From NCBI GenBank assembly GCA_027946355.1, contig JAPEUS010000006.1, positions 1,364,001 to 1,428,000 of the forward strand: 64,000 nucleotides of DNA, in the 5' to 3' direction. Position numbers and translations under genes: made by a program. The stretch's first letter is position 1. Each line of letters begins with the position of its first letter. Under the pieces are notes generated by a model. It ran no database searches. It was given only the letters and a program-made list of their open reading frames with translations, and was not told the origin of the DNA. This DNA is from Collariella sp. IMI 366227 (Eukaryota; Ascomycota; Sordariomycetes; Sordariales; Chaetomiaceae). Below, piece after piece: positions 33,546 to 46,608 of this stretch.

Positions 33546-35709
33546 CTTGATGCTCTGACTACGTCAAAATAGCTTCTCCACTGGATCGAGATAAAGTGCG
33601 ATGTTGGTGGAAAGGTGCTTGCTGACGCTCCTCCGGCAGAGTTGTTCGATATTGTATTCCCTTGTAACTTCTGACCAACCTCACCGTCAAGTCGAGCCCG
33701 TTGATGAGGTCAGGCCTTGGCCCAAGGCGGCCAGGCGCGGCAAAAGATGGGTGGGGCGAATGGTCCAACCGGCAGCAGCTGGTGACTTTGCCCTTTTGAG
33801 AGGCAGCCAGCTGGGATCTTTTCCGGCTTGGCAATGCTTTTTATCACCTTGTCCAACAGCTGTCTTGTCTCAGATCTCTCATTCGCTCAACCAAACCAAG
33901 CGTTTCCTTGGTGAACGCTTCCTTCGGCAAATGAGAATGCGACTCTCATGGGCTATTTGTCTTGAAGTCAATCTGTGGTAGCAATGCAAAATAGAAGACT
34001 TCTGGCCTTGCTTGCTCCCTGCTGTAACATTCTCTGGATGAGGTCACGCACCACCCCAGGACCATCCATGAGCAGAATCTCGGGAGCTGAGCGGAAAGGC
34101 AAGGGATAGTTTCCTTCATTGTTGCTGCGTTCCTCTGACGTCGAGAGACTGGAGAGGAGCCATGCTGGGAAAGTTCAATTGAAAGAGCATCACTAGGTCT
34201 ACAAGACTCTGCTGTGCTGTGAAAGGGCCAGTGGAATTCTCGCTGCACGCCTCCTCCCCCTTTCTTTGTGCAACGCTGTACAAAGCAAGGCCCGTTCCAG
34301 CCCTCTGGAGTTTATAACCAGGGAGACACGAAGACCCAAGGATGGCTGGCAGTCGAGCATCCGGTTCCATGACAGCATGCGGCATGGAGGCAGGGGGTCT
34401 CCGAAGGTTCAAGAGATCCAATTACCACCTGACAGTCGTCGGGTTTTGATACGGGGTCTCGGCTTGTCCACGAGAACTGCTTCTCAACCTGTTGTACAAC
34501 GAAACCCTTTGTCAGGAGAAGACGATCGTCAAACAGAAAGCCACGAAGCCGAAGCAAAAGCCCAGGACGATCTTGTCTGAGAGCGAATCATCCGCTGATC
34601 ATTGCGAGAACCCGAGGCGGCTTTTTGTCTTCGGAGTATTTTGTTCAGAGACTCTTGGTATTCAAGTTGTAAAGAAAATCTGGGCGCTGACGTCTTCGTT
34701 TCAGCCGTCTTTGGCCAGGGTTGGATCGGACAAGCCAGAGAGCAACCAATCCTTCTTGGACAAAAGATCTAACAAGTGGCTTTCTGTCCAGGGGCTTCCA
34801 CAGGACACAGTGCATGACCCAAATGGTTGGCCTGCATTCTCCATAGTCAAAGCCTTGGAATCAGACAGTGAATGTGCCAGGGAGTCTGAGAGAACAGTCG
34901 TGGTCGAATTGCCAGTCTTGTCTTGTAACGTTCCAGAGACCCCTGCTCTGTGTAACAACCTGACCCCTAGCTGGGCGGCCCCGCTTTGGCAAACCCACTG
35001 TCCCACGTCCACACTGTCCACCCTCCCCCTCATCCAAATCTGACCCAAATCTGCCCAGCGAGGGGTGCATCGGCCATAGTAACACGGTAACGCGGCCCAA
35101 GCTTGGACACACAATGCATTCCTGTGCCTCTAGATCGTGACTTTTCCATTTCCCTACCGCACCTGCCAGCACCGCTCCGGTCCCGCAAGCCATTCCACTT
35201 CTTGACAGCCCCCAGGACACCACCAGTTTCGCTTCCTCCATCGACGTCTTTCTTTGTCAAACCACCATCTTGCGCTTCCACGAGCACGGCAGTGATTCTC
35301 CTTACAATCATTTTCTCTCCTGAGACGTTGTCGCGCTGCGAATTGCGCGAGGCCGCCAGCTTCTTGTCAGCAGTGTGTCGCCCCCGCTTCGGCTGCGCGC
35401 TCGACAACCCGCAAAAATCTTGGTCGTCACCTCGCAGAACCTTGATTTCCAAGGATCCCTCCAGACCCGCGAACAAGCCTTGCTGCGCTGTTGCGATGCT
35501 GCGCGCCTAGCCCAGACTGCTCTCCCGACTAAAATCAGGGGCATCGACACCAAGACCGTTTCGGCAACTGTCAGGACTGACCATCGAACCACGCATAATC
35601 CCCGAATACGACTTAGCGAGACATTTCTCGGGCCAGAGACAGCACCACGCGCTGGGAGACGGGACAGCCCCAAATCTAATATTCAACGCCTCCCAAGGGC
35701 ACCGAGATT
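33546..35709. other. 2.2 kb region upstream of the CHS4-like gene
   Basis: No convincing gene. An open frame at 34492-35043 has no recognisable features. The stretch 35100-35700 is C-rich on the + strand and likely includes a long 5' leader of the downstream gene. Confidence 0.4.
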
Positions 35710-38700
35710 ATGGCATACAACGGGCACTATGATGGTGGCGGACGCCAGTATGGCGGAGGACCGGGACCTCAGCGACAGCCCCCTCAGCGACAGTATCCTC
35801 CAGGCCCTGGGGGACCTCAGCAATACAATGCGCCGCCGCCCCAGCAGCAGCAATACGACCAGCACCAAGACGGTTATGATTACGGTTACGACAACTACGG
35901 GAATGGGTATGATCAGGGGTACGACCAAGGATACGGCGGACACGGCGGACACGGCGGACAATACGATGACAGAGGCTACGGACGGGGCGGACCCCCAAAT
36001 CAGGACTACCAGCAGGACTACTACGACCCCGGCCCGAATGGGCCCGGGAGGGGAGGACGCCCAATGCCTGGAGGAAGAGGCGGTTCCATGAGGCATCCGC
36101 CTGGTGATGTTGGCCGAGGGGGGCCGTATCCGGCTCGCGGCGGCGGATATGGCCCAGGTCCTGGTGGCCCGCCGGGTCCTGGTGGCCGAGGTTATCCCCC
36201 GCCTGGCCGCGGTAGTCGGCCGGGTCCGACTGATCGAGCAGTGAATTCAGATCCTGGTGGTAAGTAAGGGGATATCCTCGAGTGGAGCCCTTTTTCCCGG
36301 ACTGTATGTTAACACACATTCAGCACGTCGCGGGCCTTCCATGGGCGGGCCCAGCCCAGCTGGCGCTTCTGGTGATCCAGGATTTGGTGGCCCCTTCCCT
36401 TCATTCCCCGGCGCACATCAGAAGACGGATTTGGAGCAGGAACAACAGATCGTGGCGCAAATGGGAGCTATGGAGATTTCGGGACAGCGGCCTGGATTAA
36501 GGGGTCCTCCACCGCAGCAGCGGGGTCCCCTGCGCCCTCCTCCAAATGGCTACGACGGCCCGGGCCCGATGGGTCCTCCTCGCGGTCCGCCGCAACCATA
36601 TCGACCGGGTCAGGAGTTTCCCGATCAACGGCGTGGTCCTCCTCCGCCCGGACCAGGTTACGGTCCCCCAGGCGGCGGTTACCAGGATGAAGGGAACTTT
36701 GGACCTCCGCCTCGGAGCATGACAATGCCGACCAGAGACCAGATGGATATGCGGCAAGGCGGAGGCCCCATGCGGCGGGACAGTGCCCCCCTACAATGGC
36801 CCAATTGGTCGTGGTATGCCGGCGAGACCGAACACTGCCCAAGGGATGCGCCAACCGCCACCGAGGATATACCCTCCCAACACCAGCGGCCCTCCTCATC
36901 CTCTTCAGGAGGTCTACCAGGAGCCATCACAGAGGAACGGGCCTAACCCCGGGTATGGCCAAGACCGTCCAACCTCGATCGACAACTTCTTTGACTACTA
37001 TGGCGGCAACGAGGGTCATCCTCCGCAAAACGTTCCACCTGCCGCGTCCGAGCTTCCGGATTTTGATTCATTGTCTGCGCACCGGCCGGGAGAGTCGATT
37101 GACAGGCACATGGAATCCGGCCCACAGGAGCAGGCTCAGCGCGGGCCGGGCAGATACCCCGAGGTCAGGGGGGCCAAGTCTCAACCAGACTTGCGCAACT
37201 CCCAGACGGCGGTCTTTGAAATGGCAGGCGATATCCCCCCCTTGCCCAACCAACAATCGGGCCAGCCGCCAGCTGGGTTACCCAGCGGCCCACAGCCATA
37301 TCGGCCTCCCGAGGGGCAGGGGGGACCGCACTCTGGACCAGGGCTGCCTCCAGGTCCGGCTCCGTACAGACCCGGAATGCAGAATTCACCTCAACCAGGG
37401 CCCAGCCCGGACAGCCTACCATCGCACCCCACGCCTGTTCGCCCGGGGCACATGCCAGGTTCAATGGTGAACCTGAACGACCGCCCACCCCCAGTACGGC
37501 ATTACAGCGGAGCGACCAACTACAGCGGCAACACGCCCAGCCCTGCCTCATCCACATACCAACAAGGACCGCCTCCTCCCGGCCCTCCGCAAATTAGCAA
37601 TCCACCACCCGCTCCCAAACCCGTCGAAGCCCCCGTCACCGTCGAAGAGCTCGAACAACTCCGTGCCATCATCAAAAACGACCCCAACGACCAAGCCTCG
37701 GCCCTCCGCCTGGCCAAGCGCCTGGTCGAAGCCTCGGACGCACTAGTCCCCAACCTCCCCGACCCAAAAGCGCGCGCCCGCTCACGTGAGCGCTACCTCA
37801 TCGATGCGCACAAGATCCTCCGCAAGCTCGAGAAAGCCGCCAACCCAGACGCCATGTTCTTCCTCGCCGACAGCCTTGGGCGTGGGCTCTTCGGCTCGGA
37901 GCCCGACAACGCGCACGCCTTCTCGCTCTACCAATCCGCCGCAAAACTCGGCCACGCCGCCGCCGCCTACCGCACGGCCGTGTGCTGCGAGATCGGCAAC
38001 GATGAGGGCGGCGGCACCCGCAAGGACCCACTCAAGGCCATCCAGTGGTACAAGCGCGCCGCCACCCTCGGTGACACTCCTGCCATGTACAAGGTCGGCA
38101 TGATCCTGCTCAAGGGCCTGCTCGGCCAGCCGCGCAACCCGCGCGAGGCCATCAGTTGGCTCAAGCGCGCCGCTGAGCGCGCTGACCCCGAGAATCCCCA
38201 CGCGCTGCACGAGTTGGCGCTGCTGTATGAGAGCGCCGATCCGAATGACGTGATTTTGAGGGACGAGGCATATGCCTTTACGCTCTTCAAGCAGGGCGCT
38301 GAGATGGGCTACAAGTTCAGCCAGTTCCGGCTGGGGTGTGCGTACGAGTATGGCCTGCTGGGATGTCCGATCGATCCCCGCCTGTCCATCATGTGGTACA
38401 GCAGGGCTGCGACGCAGGAGGAGCACCAGAGCGAGCTGGCCCTGAGTGGCTGGTATCTGACGGGAAGCGAAGGTGTGTTGCAGCAGAGCGACACCGAGGC
38501 ATATCTATGGGCGCGCAAGGCTGCGATGGCCGGGCTAAGTAAGGCCGAGTATGCGATGGGGTACTTTACCGAGGTGGGGATCGGTGTTCCAGCGAACCTG
38601 GAGGATGCGAAGAGATGGTATTGGAGAGCTGCTTGTGAGTTGACCCCTCTTTCTTCTTTGATTTTGCTGCGAAGAACGGGAGAAGTGCTAACAATTGAAA

Positions 38701-38838
38701 ACAGCCCAAGATTTCCCCAAGGCGAGAGAGCGACTAGAGGATCTCAAACGGTCGGGTAAAAGTGGTCCACGGGCGAGAGAAAGGATATCGCGCAGCAAGA
38801 TTGGAAAGCAGCAGGAGGGCGAGTGTGTGGTTATGTGA
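35710..38838 (+). CDS. CHS4/SKT5-type chitin synthase activator with SEL1 repeats and a CaaX box
   Basis: Activates and anchors class IV chitin synthase (Chs3 type) at growth and septation sites. Exons 35710-36259, 36324-38634 and 38705-38838 give about 997 residues. The N-terminal 600 residues are Gly/Pro/Tyr/Gln-rich and disordered (for example NGYDQGYDQGYGGHGGHGG). At least seven SEL1-like repeats follow, such as PDAMFFLADSLGRGLFG, DPLKAIQWYKRAATLGDTP, NPREAISWLKRAAERADPEN and LEDAKRWYWRAA. The protein ends ECVVM, a CaaX box predicting farnesylation, as in yeast Skt5. The C run 36786-36791 carries one extra base; exon length is one over a multiple of three. Confidence 0.9.
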
Positions 38839-39780
38839 GGTGATATTGCTGCGTACCACTTGGACGAAGGAGGATAATTGGGACCCCAAGCACCAAAGGT
38901 CCAAAACAAGGGGATGGGAAACGGTAATAATGGGGATGGCGTTAAGCACCCAATGCTTTCAGATGAACTCAAGAGGATGGTTGATGAATGGTGTACGGGA
39001 TCTATTAGAGGAGGTACTATACTGCTTTGCGATGATTCGAGGTCATGAAAAGAACGTTGCCGTTGCGGGTTTGTATACATGCGCTGCCCGGAGCAAGCTG
39101 AGGTAGCCATAGCTTTGTGTGTATTTAGTTGCCTTGTACGAAATAAATCTAGGAGGGAGTTAAAATGCTTGGTTGTTGCAATGTACTTGAGTTCTCGTTG
39201 TGACTAGGTTAGATGTCGAGGGTATAAAATAGTGGTGCGAAAGTCCTCGTGGGAACAGAAAGGGTTGTCTTGATATCTTGGCTCGATTATCAGACCTCGA
39301 ACTCGAACACCGACGCACCATCAGGTCCAGGAAGGAGGATAGGCCAGGACAGGGTACGCCATAATCACCTGAACTCAATTTTAATAATTTTTTTGTGCTT
39401 TTCTGCAATTAGTGTAGTTGCTGCATATCGTACATGATCTGACTCCCTCTGGATGACAACGTGATCCTCAACGGGGAACACCCGCGCATCAGTCTATATC
39501 CCCTTTTGGATCATCACACTCCTCTCTCCATGAACTTCCCGGAAACACCACCATCCTTCATCACACCCTCCTCCTCACGATCTCCTGAAGAACACACCCC
39601 CCTCATCATGACCCACCAGTCGAGGAGATCTCCCAACTCCTGATGAATTCAGATCACATCCCAGATCCGAACTCTATTCCTGAGCCACAAATTGAGGGCT
39701 CTCATTCCAGACAGCAGAAAATCCGATCCTGAGTCCTACTCCAAATTCCAAGTCGAAAGTCGAGAGCCGAAGAACAACAC
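38839..39780. other. Convergent intergenic region
   Basis: Downstream of both the CHS4-like gene and the giant gene on the other strand. No coding sequence recognised. Confidence 0.45.
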
Positions 39781-42700
39781 TCACTCCTGAATTCCAAAAT
39801 ACTCCTTCACACTCCCGTGCTTAGGCGCCCTCCTGATCCGCGGAATGTGCAGCGAGCCGCCCGCGCTGGCGCGGTAGCCTCCACGCCTGTGGTTGTGAGC
39901 AGTAGCGGGGGGGTTCTGCTCACTGGCGTCGGTGGCGTCAAGGGTGGGTTGGGGGTTCTCTTCGGCTGGAGCAGCTTTGCTGACGTTTGCTGCGATGTCT
40001 TTGGCGGGTTGGTTGGTGGTAGTGTTGTTGTGGTTGTCATCGACTGCCGCCGGGGTGGTGGCGTGCCGTGGAGCTCCCTCGGTGGGAGTGCCATGCTCCT
40101 CACTGGCGGGGGCTTCCTGGGCGGGTTCCCGAGAATGTTCATCGTTGGAAGTGAAGAGCTGGATGGAAGTCTTAGACTTAGACTTGTTTTTGTGCTTGCT
40201 CCTCTTGTTGTTGCCCTGGGTAGAAGGGCCAGGTATAGTGGGCTCTGCCGGTCTTGACTCTTGGACAGAGCCAGTGGTGCATGGCTCGTCCGGGAGAGGT
40301 GTCGAGGCCCGGGACTTAGGTTTACCCTTCTTGTGATTGCCATGGGTAGAAGGATCAGTGGTAAGACGCTCCGAGGTTGCATTTGCAAGCTCCTGGGCAA
40401 TTTCTTTGATCTGAGACTCTTGCAAAAGCGGAGTAACAGGCCGGGATTTGGACTTGCCCTTCCTATGGTTGCCGTGGGTTGAAGGACCGGCGGTCAGACT
40501 ATCCGCCGTTAAACGTGCAAACTCGTGGGTCGAGTCAACGGTCTGAGGCTCCTGCGGGAGCGGAGTAGCAGGGCGGGATTTGGCCTTGCCTTTTCCCTTG
40601 TACTTCTTGTTGACGGTAGAAGCATCAAGGTTGGACAAACCATGTTCCTCGCGAACAGGCTCCTGGACAGAGTCAGTGTTGTGGAGCGAGTCGAGAACAG
40701 GCGCCTTGGTTTTAGCTTTCCCTTTGGACTTGGAATCCGCTGCAGAGCCAAGCAAGGGCCATTCCGTCTCGTCCGGTTTGCCGTCCTTCGCCGCTGAAAA
40801 GATATCGGACTGGGATGGTGCAGAAGTTGATGTTTGTGGGGTCTTGGGCTGACCCTTGGTTTTGGGGTGGTTGCCGGCAAAGTCAGGAAGGGCGACCTCC
40901 GGTGCCTCCCGGGAAGCATCCTTGCTGCAGTCTTCGTCCAGTGAAGTCTTTGCTTTGCCCTTGCTCTTACTCTTCCTTTTCTTCTTGCTGGGGTTGGTAG
41001 TGGATTGCTCTGGCACCCAAGGCTGACACTCACTCTGCTCAGTTTGCAGTCCTAGGTCGATGATTTGCCCAGCAGTTTCCACATGAGGAACGGGGGTTGC
41101 CGAGCGTGACTGAGGTTGGGAATCAAACCCCCAGCCAGACTTGTTGCGCTGCTGCTTATCCCCCTTCTGGCCCCGCCGCGACAATTGCTAATCGTCGGGA
41201 CGGGTATCGGGGCGAGATTTATGATTTCTTCCGGGCTCAAATGGAGGACTCTCAGGGTCAAACTGTACCGAGCGCCGGGGGGTCAAAGAACCCGACGGCT
41301 CTTGGTTCATTCCATTGATGGGTTGCTGAGACGACTCAATCGGAAACGGGTGGGTAGTTCCGTCCATGTGTCGTTGAGGGCTTACGCTTAACGACTGGTG
41401 AGCAGCCCCGTTCGGAATTTGCTGGGTTATCCCATTTGACATCTGGTGGATCATGCCATTCGTTGAATGCGAAACCACTCCATTAGGCGTCATCGGTGCC
41501 ATGCGGGCAGGAGGCAAAAGCCCGAGTACTGGGAACGGATGTTGTGGCATCCACGGTACCGGCATCGGCATCGCCGTCTGGTACATCCCACCAATTGCAG
41601 GCTGTGCCGTGGCCCAGATCACCGGCCGACCGGGTGCCATCGAAGAAGCCAGGTCCTGTCGACTATTCCACTGGCGGGGAGGCGTTCTGTTGCCAGTCCA
41701 TAAACGGGGGGGCGTGCCGTTATTGCCCCCCCATTGCGGGGGAGGAAGAGACCTGCCTGAATTTGTCCACGGGTGAACGCCCCTACCGCCCCGACCCTTG
41801 CGGTTGGGACGGTGGACAACCGTTGCATTAATGTTAAACTCGCGATCGAGGCGGACGTCTCCATTTGTTGGCTGGGCACGCTGCAGGTCGAGCTGCCACT
41901 CACAGGGCTGGATGGTGTCGATGTTGCTGGAGTCGGTAGGATTTCGGTCTACAGCCCGTTTCTTTTCCTTGTTATTCTCGGTTCGCGGAGGCGGGCGGTT
42001 TTCTTGGTGAACCACATCGCTTTGTGTACGATTGACACCCTGCTCCTTCGCCTCACAAGTAACTAGATTGCCAAATTGAGGACGCTGACCGGAAGCAGTT
42101 GCCCGAGTTTGGCAGCCATTCGGCCTATCCTCAGACTCATCGCTGTCCTTAGCAACAAAGTTAATCCGTCTCACAGGGCTACTGTCGCTGATGGCGCTGT
42201 TCTCGGGCATGGTGATGGCGCGAAGTGTCCCTTGGCCCTTTGGGGAAAGCTCTTCCGCGGCAGTTAGACCCGGAATGCAAACGCGGGGGTTGCTAGTTGC
42301 AGAGTCATTGCTGCTGATATCTTTATGCTGATCCTGTTCGTCTTCCTCTTCGGGGAAGGCCTCCTCCGAGGGCGGCTTGGATTGCGAAGACTCCCAATCT
42401 TGCCCCTCGGCAGGCACGGCAGACTCGGCGGCGTTGACTGGGAGTGGCATTAGCTCGCTCGAGATATTCGTCGTCTTAGGCATGGTTTGGGTGCCGTTAA
42501 CTGGTGTCGGCCGCTTCGAAAGGGCTCCCGAGCCGTTCATAATGACAGGGATATCGCGAACAGCGCGGCTGGGCATGGCAGGAGGCTCAGCCCGAGGAGC
42601 GTTTTGATCCGAGTGGAGGAAGGATTCCATGGCAGCATCCAGCCGTGCTAATCCAGCGTGGAAACCATTAGGGTCGCTTGGATAAAAAGGCATATCCATC

Positions 42701-44686
42701 GGACCAGGAGGGGGGAACATTTGGCCCGGCGGGACGTGAACAAAGTCTGATGTGGGAGCCACGCCCCCAGTATGAACTGAAGGATCAGTGTGAACCGGAG
42801 AATCAGTGTAGACCGGAGGATGGGCTTCGTAATGCTGGCGCCCCGAGAATCCAGCTTGAGGCGCAGAGTGCATGTTGTGCTCGGGATGCGGCAAACGCAC
42901 CAGAGCGCGCCCATTGACGACGACTGGACGACGTTGGTGAGGCGACCGAGGAGAGGTTCTGCGGTAATGACGGGAGAACCAAGGGTGCCTTATATATGCA
43001 ATGCCGAGCGCCGCATCAAAATCCCGCCGCAGACTCCCCTCAACTGCGCGTACAGGAGCCAGCAGATCGCCGAAGCGAACCATGGCATAATGATTGCTCA
43101 GGTGAGGCCGGATCACTTCGCAGCGCTCAATGCTGCCGTACTGGCTGAGGTGATTGACCAGCCTCATGTGCTTCGCCAGGTCTGCCGAGTCATTCTCACC
43201 GAAAGCGAAGGTGAAGGTGATACGAATGGAATGTGATTGCTCCAGGCAGAACGGGCAGGAACAGGGTAAGAAAAAGTCCCTCATGCCGGGGCGAGGTAAA
43301 GTATGAGGCCGATTGATGCATGCGATGCCGCCAAGTGCCTGGTTTCCGTTGTTGGCAGCAGGCGGCTGGTCGTTGCCGTTGCCGGTGCGCTTCCAGGGGA
43401 CAGGTCGGTTCTGCCCTTTCTGCGGACCCCCGTGATTATTAGGCGCTGTCTTGTTCGCTCTGCCTTGATTCTGTGCTGACTTGGAGGTTAGATGCCTGCC
43501 GCTGGAATGGCCAAAACTGCTGGATGCGGCCGTGGATGCCTCTCCCTGGGCCGAGGATGAGCAAGAGTTCGAAATTCCATTCCCCGTCTTGAGGGACGGC
43601 AGCGCCGGTCAATCCCAAAGCCAATGTGTTGTTCTGCGAGCGGAGGCGAGAAGGCCCTTTTTGAACACCGGCACCTGCGTTGACGGGAAGGTCGTTCACA
43701 GTCACAGCGGGGACAGGGCCCGAGATTGAGTGATGGTGGCCCTTGGGCAGAACTGCCATGCGTTTCTCTGCAGCACTCAGTCAGTATTTGAAGCCCAGAT
43801 AACCCGAGACAATAAGGCAATCGAACGAGATACTTACTGTTTTCACCGTTGTTGGAAAGCTGAGCAAGAACAGGCTGCATGCTCTCCGAGGTGAAGTCAG
43901 AGGTGGGTTTTGTGGTGGTATTGTTGCCATTGCCGTCATGCGACTGTCGATTGTTGTACATGCTATGCCAATAAAAGAGAGCGCCACGGAGTATGTTAAG
44001 TGACTCGGGGCTGGAATCATGAATGTTTTTGTGATCGGCTGGCGATAAGATACTGAAGATGTCGGAGCGCCGGTCCCAGGCGGCCAGAGCGGCGCGGTTG
44101 CTTGAAGAGGTGCACCAGTCGTACGCCCAGTCGTCCACAACGTCCCAGGTGTTGTACTTTCTCTGCTGTTCCTCATTCTGGTCGCAGAGAAACTGGAGCA
44201 CGCGCCAGAGGTTCCAGGCACCCTTCTCCCAGAGGTCGACAGCATCAAACCATTTGTACAGGTCCTCCCAGATGGTCGGACGAGACAGTTGCTCTACATC
44301 AGCACGGAAGGCGCCACGATAGTCATCTGCAGCGAGCCTGATTTCTTTCTCGTCCCAGGCAGACGGTTGACGGCCATGATGGGGTGCCGCTCCAAAATCA
44401 ATCGCCCGTTTGGCTTTGACATTCCCCACGAATGGAGAAAAGACAAGCGGCATCGGCGGGTGCTTTCCAGTAGAAGCCCATAAATGGCTTCGGAATTTTG
44501 ACCTTGTTTGCCGCCAGCCCCCAAGACCAGGCCACCTGGGACTGAGCGGGGAGAGCAGATGTACAATCCGACATTTTTCGGTTGATGTGAATCTGTTGAA
44601 CAGATTAGAAACCGCGGCATAATGATCATTGAAGAATTGAGGATGCACTTAGGGACGGGGCAGATACTTACGTTGGCTGACGCCAT
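39781..44686 (-). CDS. Very large fungal protein of unknown function with an RRM-like segment, internal UAG and a repeat-rich C-terminus
   Basis: I do not recognise the full protein. A likely start is MASAN at 44686 with a short exon 44686-44672, GTAAGT donor, and the next exon from 44592 (SQVAWSWGLAANKVKIPKP). A frame change near 44410 leads to DFGAAPHHGRQPSAWDEKE and a W-rich segment. Another intron lies near 43838-43771, and a frame change near 43600. Around 43240-43010 an RRM-like fold can be seen (SIRITFTFAFGENDS, then SQYGSIERCEVIRPHLSNHY and AMVRFGDLL, where NHYAMVRF resembles RNP1). The following 600 residues are disordered. An in-frame TAG stands at 41188-41190, then 466 more codons in the same frame to the TGA at 39781-39783. 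Confidence 0.6.
40150..40620 (-). repeat. Tandem protein-coding repeat, about 44 codons, in the giant gene
   Basis: Units share a core such as STHGNHRKGKSKSRPVTPLL, STHGNHKKGKPKSRASTPLP, KGKGKAKSRPATPLPQEP and STQGNNKRSKHKNKSKSK, spaced about 42-46 codons apart. The basic KGKxKSR patch and the following TPLP segment are the best kept parts. Confidence 0.7.
41188..41190 (-). promoter_or_regulatory. Internal UAG stop followed by CAA UUG, readthrough candidate
   Basis: The codons are GAT TAG CAA TTG TCG. This matches the leaky context UAG CAR YYA except for the last base. The frame upstream (698 codons) and downstream (466 codons) is the same. An alternative is an 81-nt intron at 41268-41188 (donor GTACAG, acceptor GATTAG) that would remove the stop without changing frame. 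Confidence 0.45.
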
Positions 44687-45370
44687 CAAGCGATGGACGA
44701 GTTTTGTAGACAAGACGAGAAAAAAACTCGGGAATGTGGTTCAGAACTCTTCGGTCAGCGAAAGCCAAACAGATGTACAAATTGTTTTGTGCCAGTCGTT
44801 GGTGGTTGTCGGTGGCGAAAGGTGGGGAGGGGAAAGAGGAAGAGTGGTGGAAGCGACAAAAAAGTTGGTTGGCTTTATAGACGCGTGGATGGAAGGAGGA
44901 GAGAAAAAAAAAAAGTAAGAGCAGTAGTCCCGGGCATTGACCATCGACGCGCCAGCAAAGAAACGCGATCCGATGACCGTATGCCGTGTCCCAATGCACC
45001 CTATGCCCAAAGCTGATGACAACTCATTGGCAAACTCCAATGTTCAGAATATCCTAATCTGCTCTGCTAACGCACTATGCTAGCACTGCAGCGCTTTGGG
45101 TTGACGATATGGTCTAAAAACCTCCAGTCAGTCAGTCAAAGGCGGCTTCAACCCAATCATACCGCTTGCTTTCGTCACAAACATGCCCAAATGCAGCAAT
45201 ATTCCAAATGAAACATGAGAACAGAAATGGAAGTGATCATGTAAATTCATCAACCATAGAAAAAGGTTATGCGTCAAATACCGCTAATGGTACAGGTGAG
45301 GAGAGATGGTGGGAGATGCTCGTTGGCCTTCAGACACCCAAAGTAAAAAAATACGGGCTTAGTCCCGCGT
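44687..45370. other. Intergenic region
   Basis: Upstream of the giant gene and downstream of FMP46. An A-rich run lies near 44905-44916. No gene. Confidence 0.45.
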
Positions 45371-45883
45371 CTATTTTGGCAACGCGCTGAGCATCTTGAT
45401 AATCTCTGACTCGCTTTCGCCAGCCTGGGCCTTGCCATTATTCCAGTCGACGACCTGCAGTTCGTCAGCATCGGCTATGCGAATGTGCGCCAAAAGAAAG
45501 GGGAGAATCAACATACCACAGGTCGCTTAAAACTCTCAGCACTCTGCTGAAACTTCCTCAGGGCCTCCTTTTCATTGATCGCACCTGGGATGATGGAGCT
45601 GATTTGGGCGTTGCCGACATATTGAAGGATGGTCCTCAGCTGGTCCTCAGTGGGTGGCTCCTCTGTGACTTCCAGCTTGAACTCTGGTCGGGCAGTGGGC
45701 TGATCTGTGGTGGAGGTCTCTGAGGCAGCGAGAGCAGCCTGTTTCAGGGTATTGGCAATCCTCACCGAGGCGGGAGAGCTGGCCTTGTGAAAGAGGGTGA
45801 TGATGTCGAGGGGTTTGTGCTGCCAAAGCCATTAACATTCTGTGCTAACATTTAGCTAAGATATGACATACAAAGCGAAACAT
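45371..45883 (-). CDS. fmp46: FMP46-like mitochondrial redox protein (DUF1687, thioredoxin-like fold)
   Basis: Putative mitochondrial redox protein. Exons 45883-45872 (only 12 nt), 45819-45517 and 45454-45371 give 132 residues. The spliced start is MFRFHKPLDIITLFHKASSP, then SVRIANTLKQAALAASE, FKLEVTEEPPTEDQLRTIL and PGAINEKEALRKFQQSAESF, ending RPVVVDWNNGKAQAGESESE and IIKMLSALPK. These blocks are those of the fungal Fmp46 family. There is no CxxC motif, as usual in the family. The frame is intact. Confidence 0.9.
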
Positions 45884-46608
45884 AATTGCAGTCTGTTTTT
45901 CCGAATCTAGATCTGGTGTTGTCTGTGGTTGGTGTCCTGTGAGGTCACAGATGGTGTTGAGTGTCAACTGTCGTGAAGTCAACTGTGGGTCGATGTATGG
46001 AGGTGAGGCTGATGCCAAGCAACATGGGTCTGGCCTTTGCTGGGTTTGGGCAGCAGGGGGGGCTGTAATAATACTGGGAATTTCAATTCTAACCTAGCTC
46101 AGCCTGGCAACTTCGCCCAACAATACGTATGGCTATGTGTAATTATTACAGATCCAACAGAGATGCGAAATATCTGGTCATTTACCTGTTTACCTCGTCG
46201 ACCACGGTTGTCGACTCGTCTTCTTTCCCTCGACTCGTTTTCTTTCCCTCGCCGCCGCCGGCGCTTTAGATTTGCCGCAAGCCTGGGTTGTTGCAGGCCG
46301 AAATCCCGTCTCAATGACGTCGACGCATGAAGCTGCTCGTCTGTCTGTATCCACAGTCCACAAGATCGACGCATCTTGCACGGAGCTGCACAAACTGCGC
46401 TCACTGTGTCGGATCCACTGTTTCTGCTTCACCATGAGAAAATGACGTAGCAGGCCTGCTGTGGTGAGCATAAAGGTACGGGAGAGAAGCGGCATGAGGT
46501 CCTTGAGCATCGTAGACCATCTTCCTGTGTACTGAGGTTACCTTTGTTGTTAAACTACGCTTGAACCGCACCCTTGGATTCCACAGCTATCTACCTACCT
46601 ACCTTACA
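45884..46608. promoter_or_regulatory. Divergent region between FMP46 and the small acidic protein
   Basis: Two genes diverge from here. Contains CGTCGACCAC/GTCGACTCGT-type GTCGAC sites near 46195-46215 and a CTACCTACCTACC run just before the downstream ATG. No specific regulator assigned. Confidence 0.35.

Noticed and set aside
34492..35043. 183-codon open frame upstream of the CHS4-like gene
   Set aside because: No recognisable motif and a mid-sequence start; it fits chance openness in GC-rich DNA.
39817..40257. Long + strand open frames opposite the giant gene
   Set aside because: They are antisense shadows of the repeat-rich coding strand; Val/Gly/Leu-rich with no family features.
41188..41268. 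Treating the 81-nt segment as a definite intron
   Set aside because: The donor GTACAG is weak and no good branch sequence is visible, so it is kept only as a rival to readthrough.
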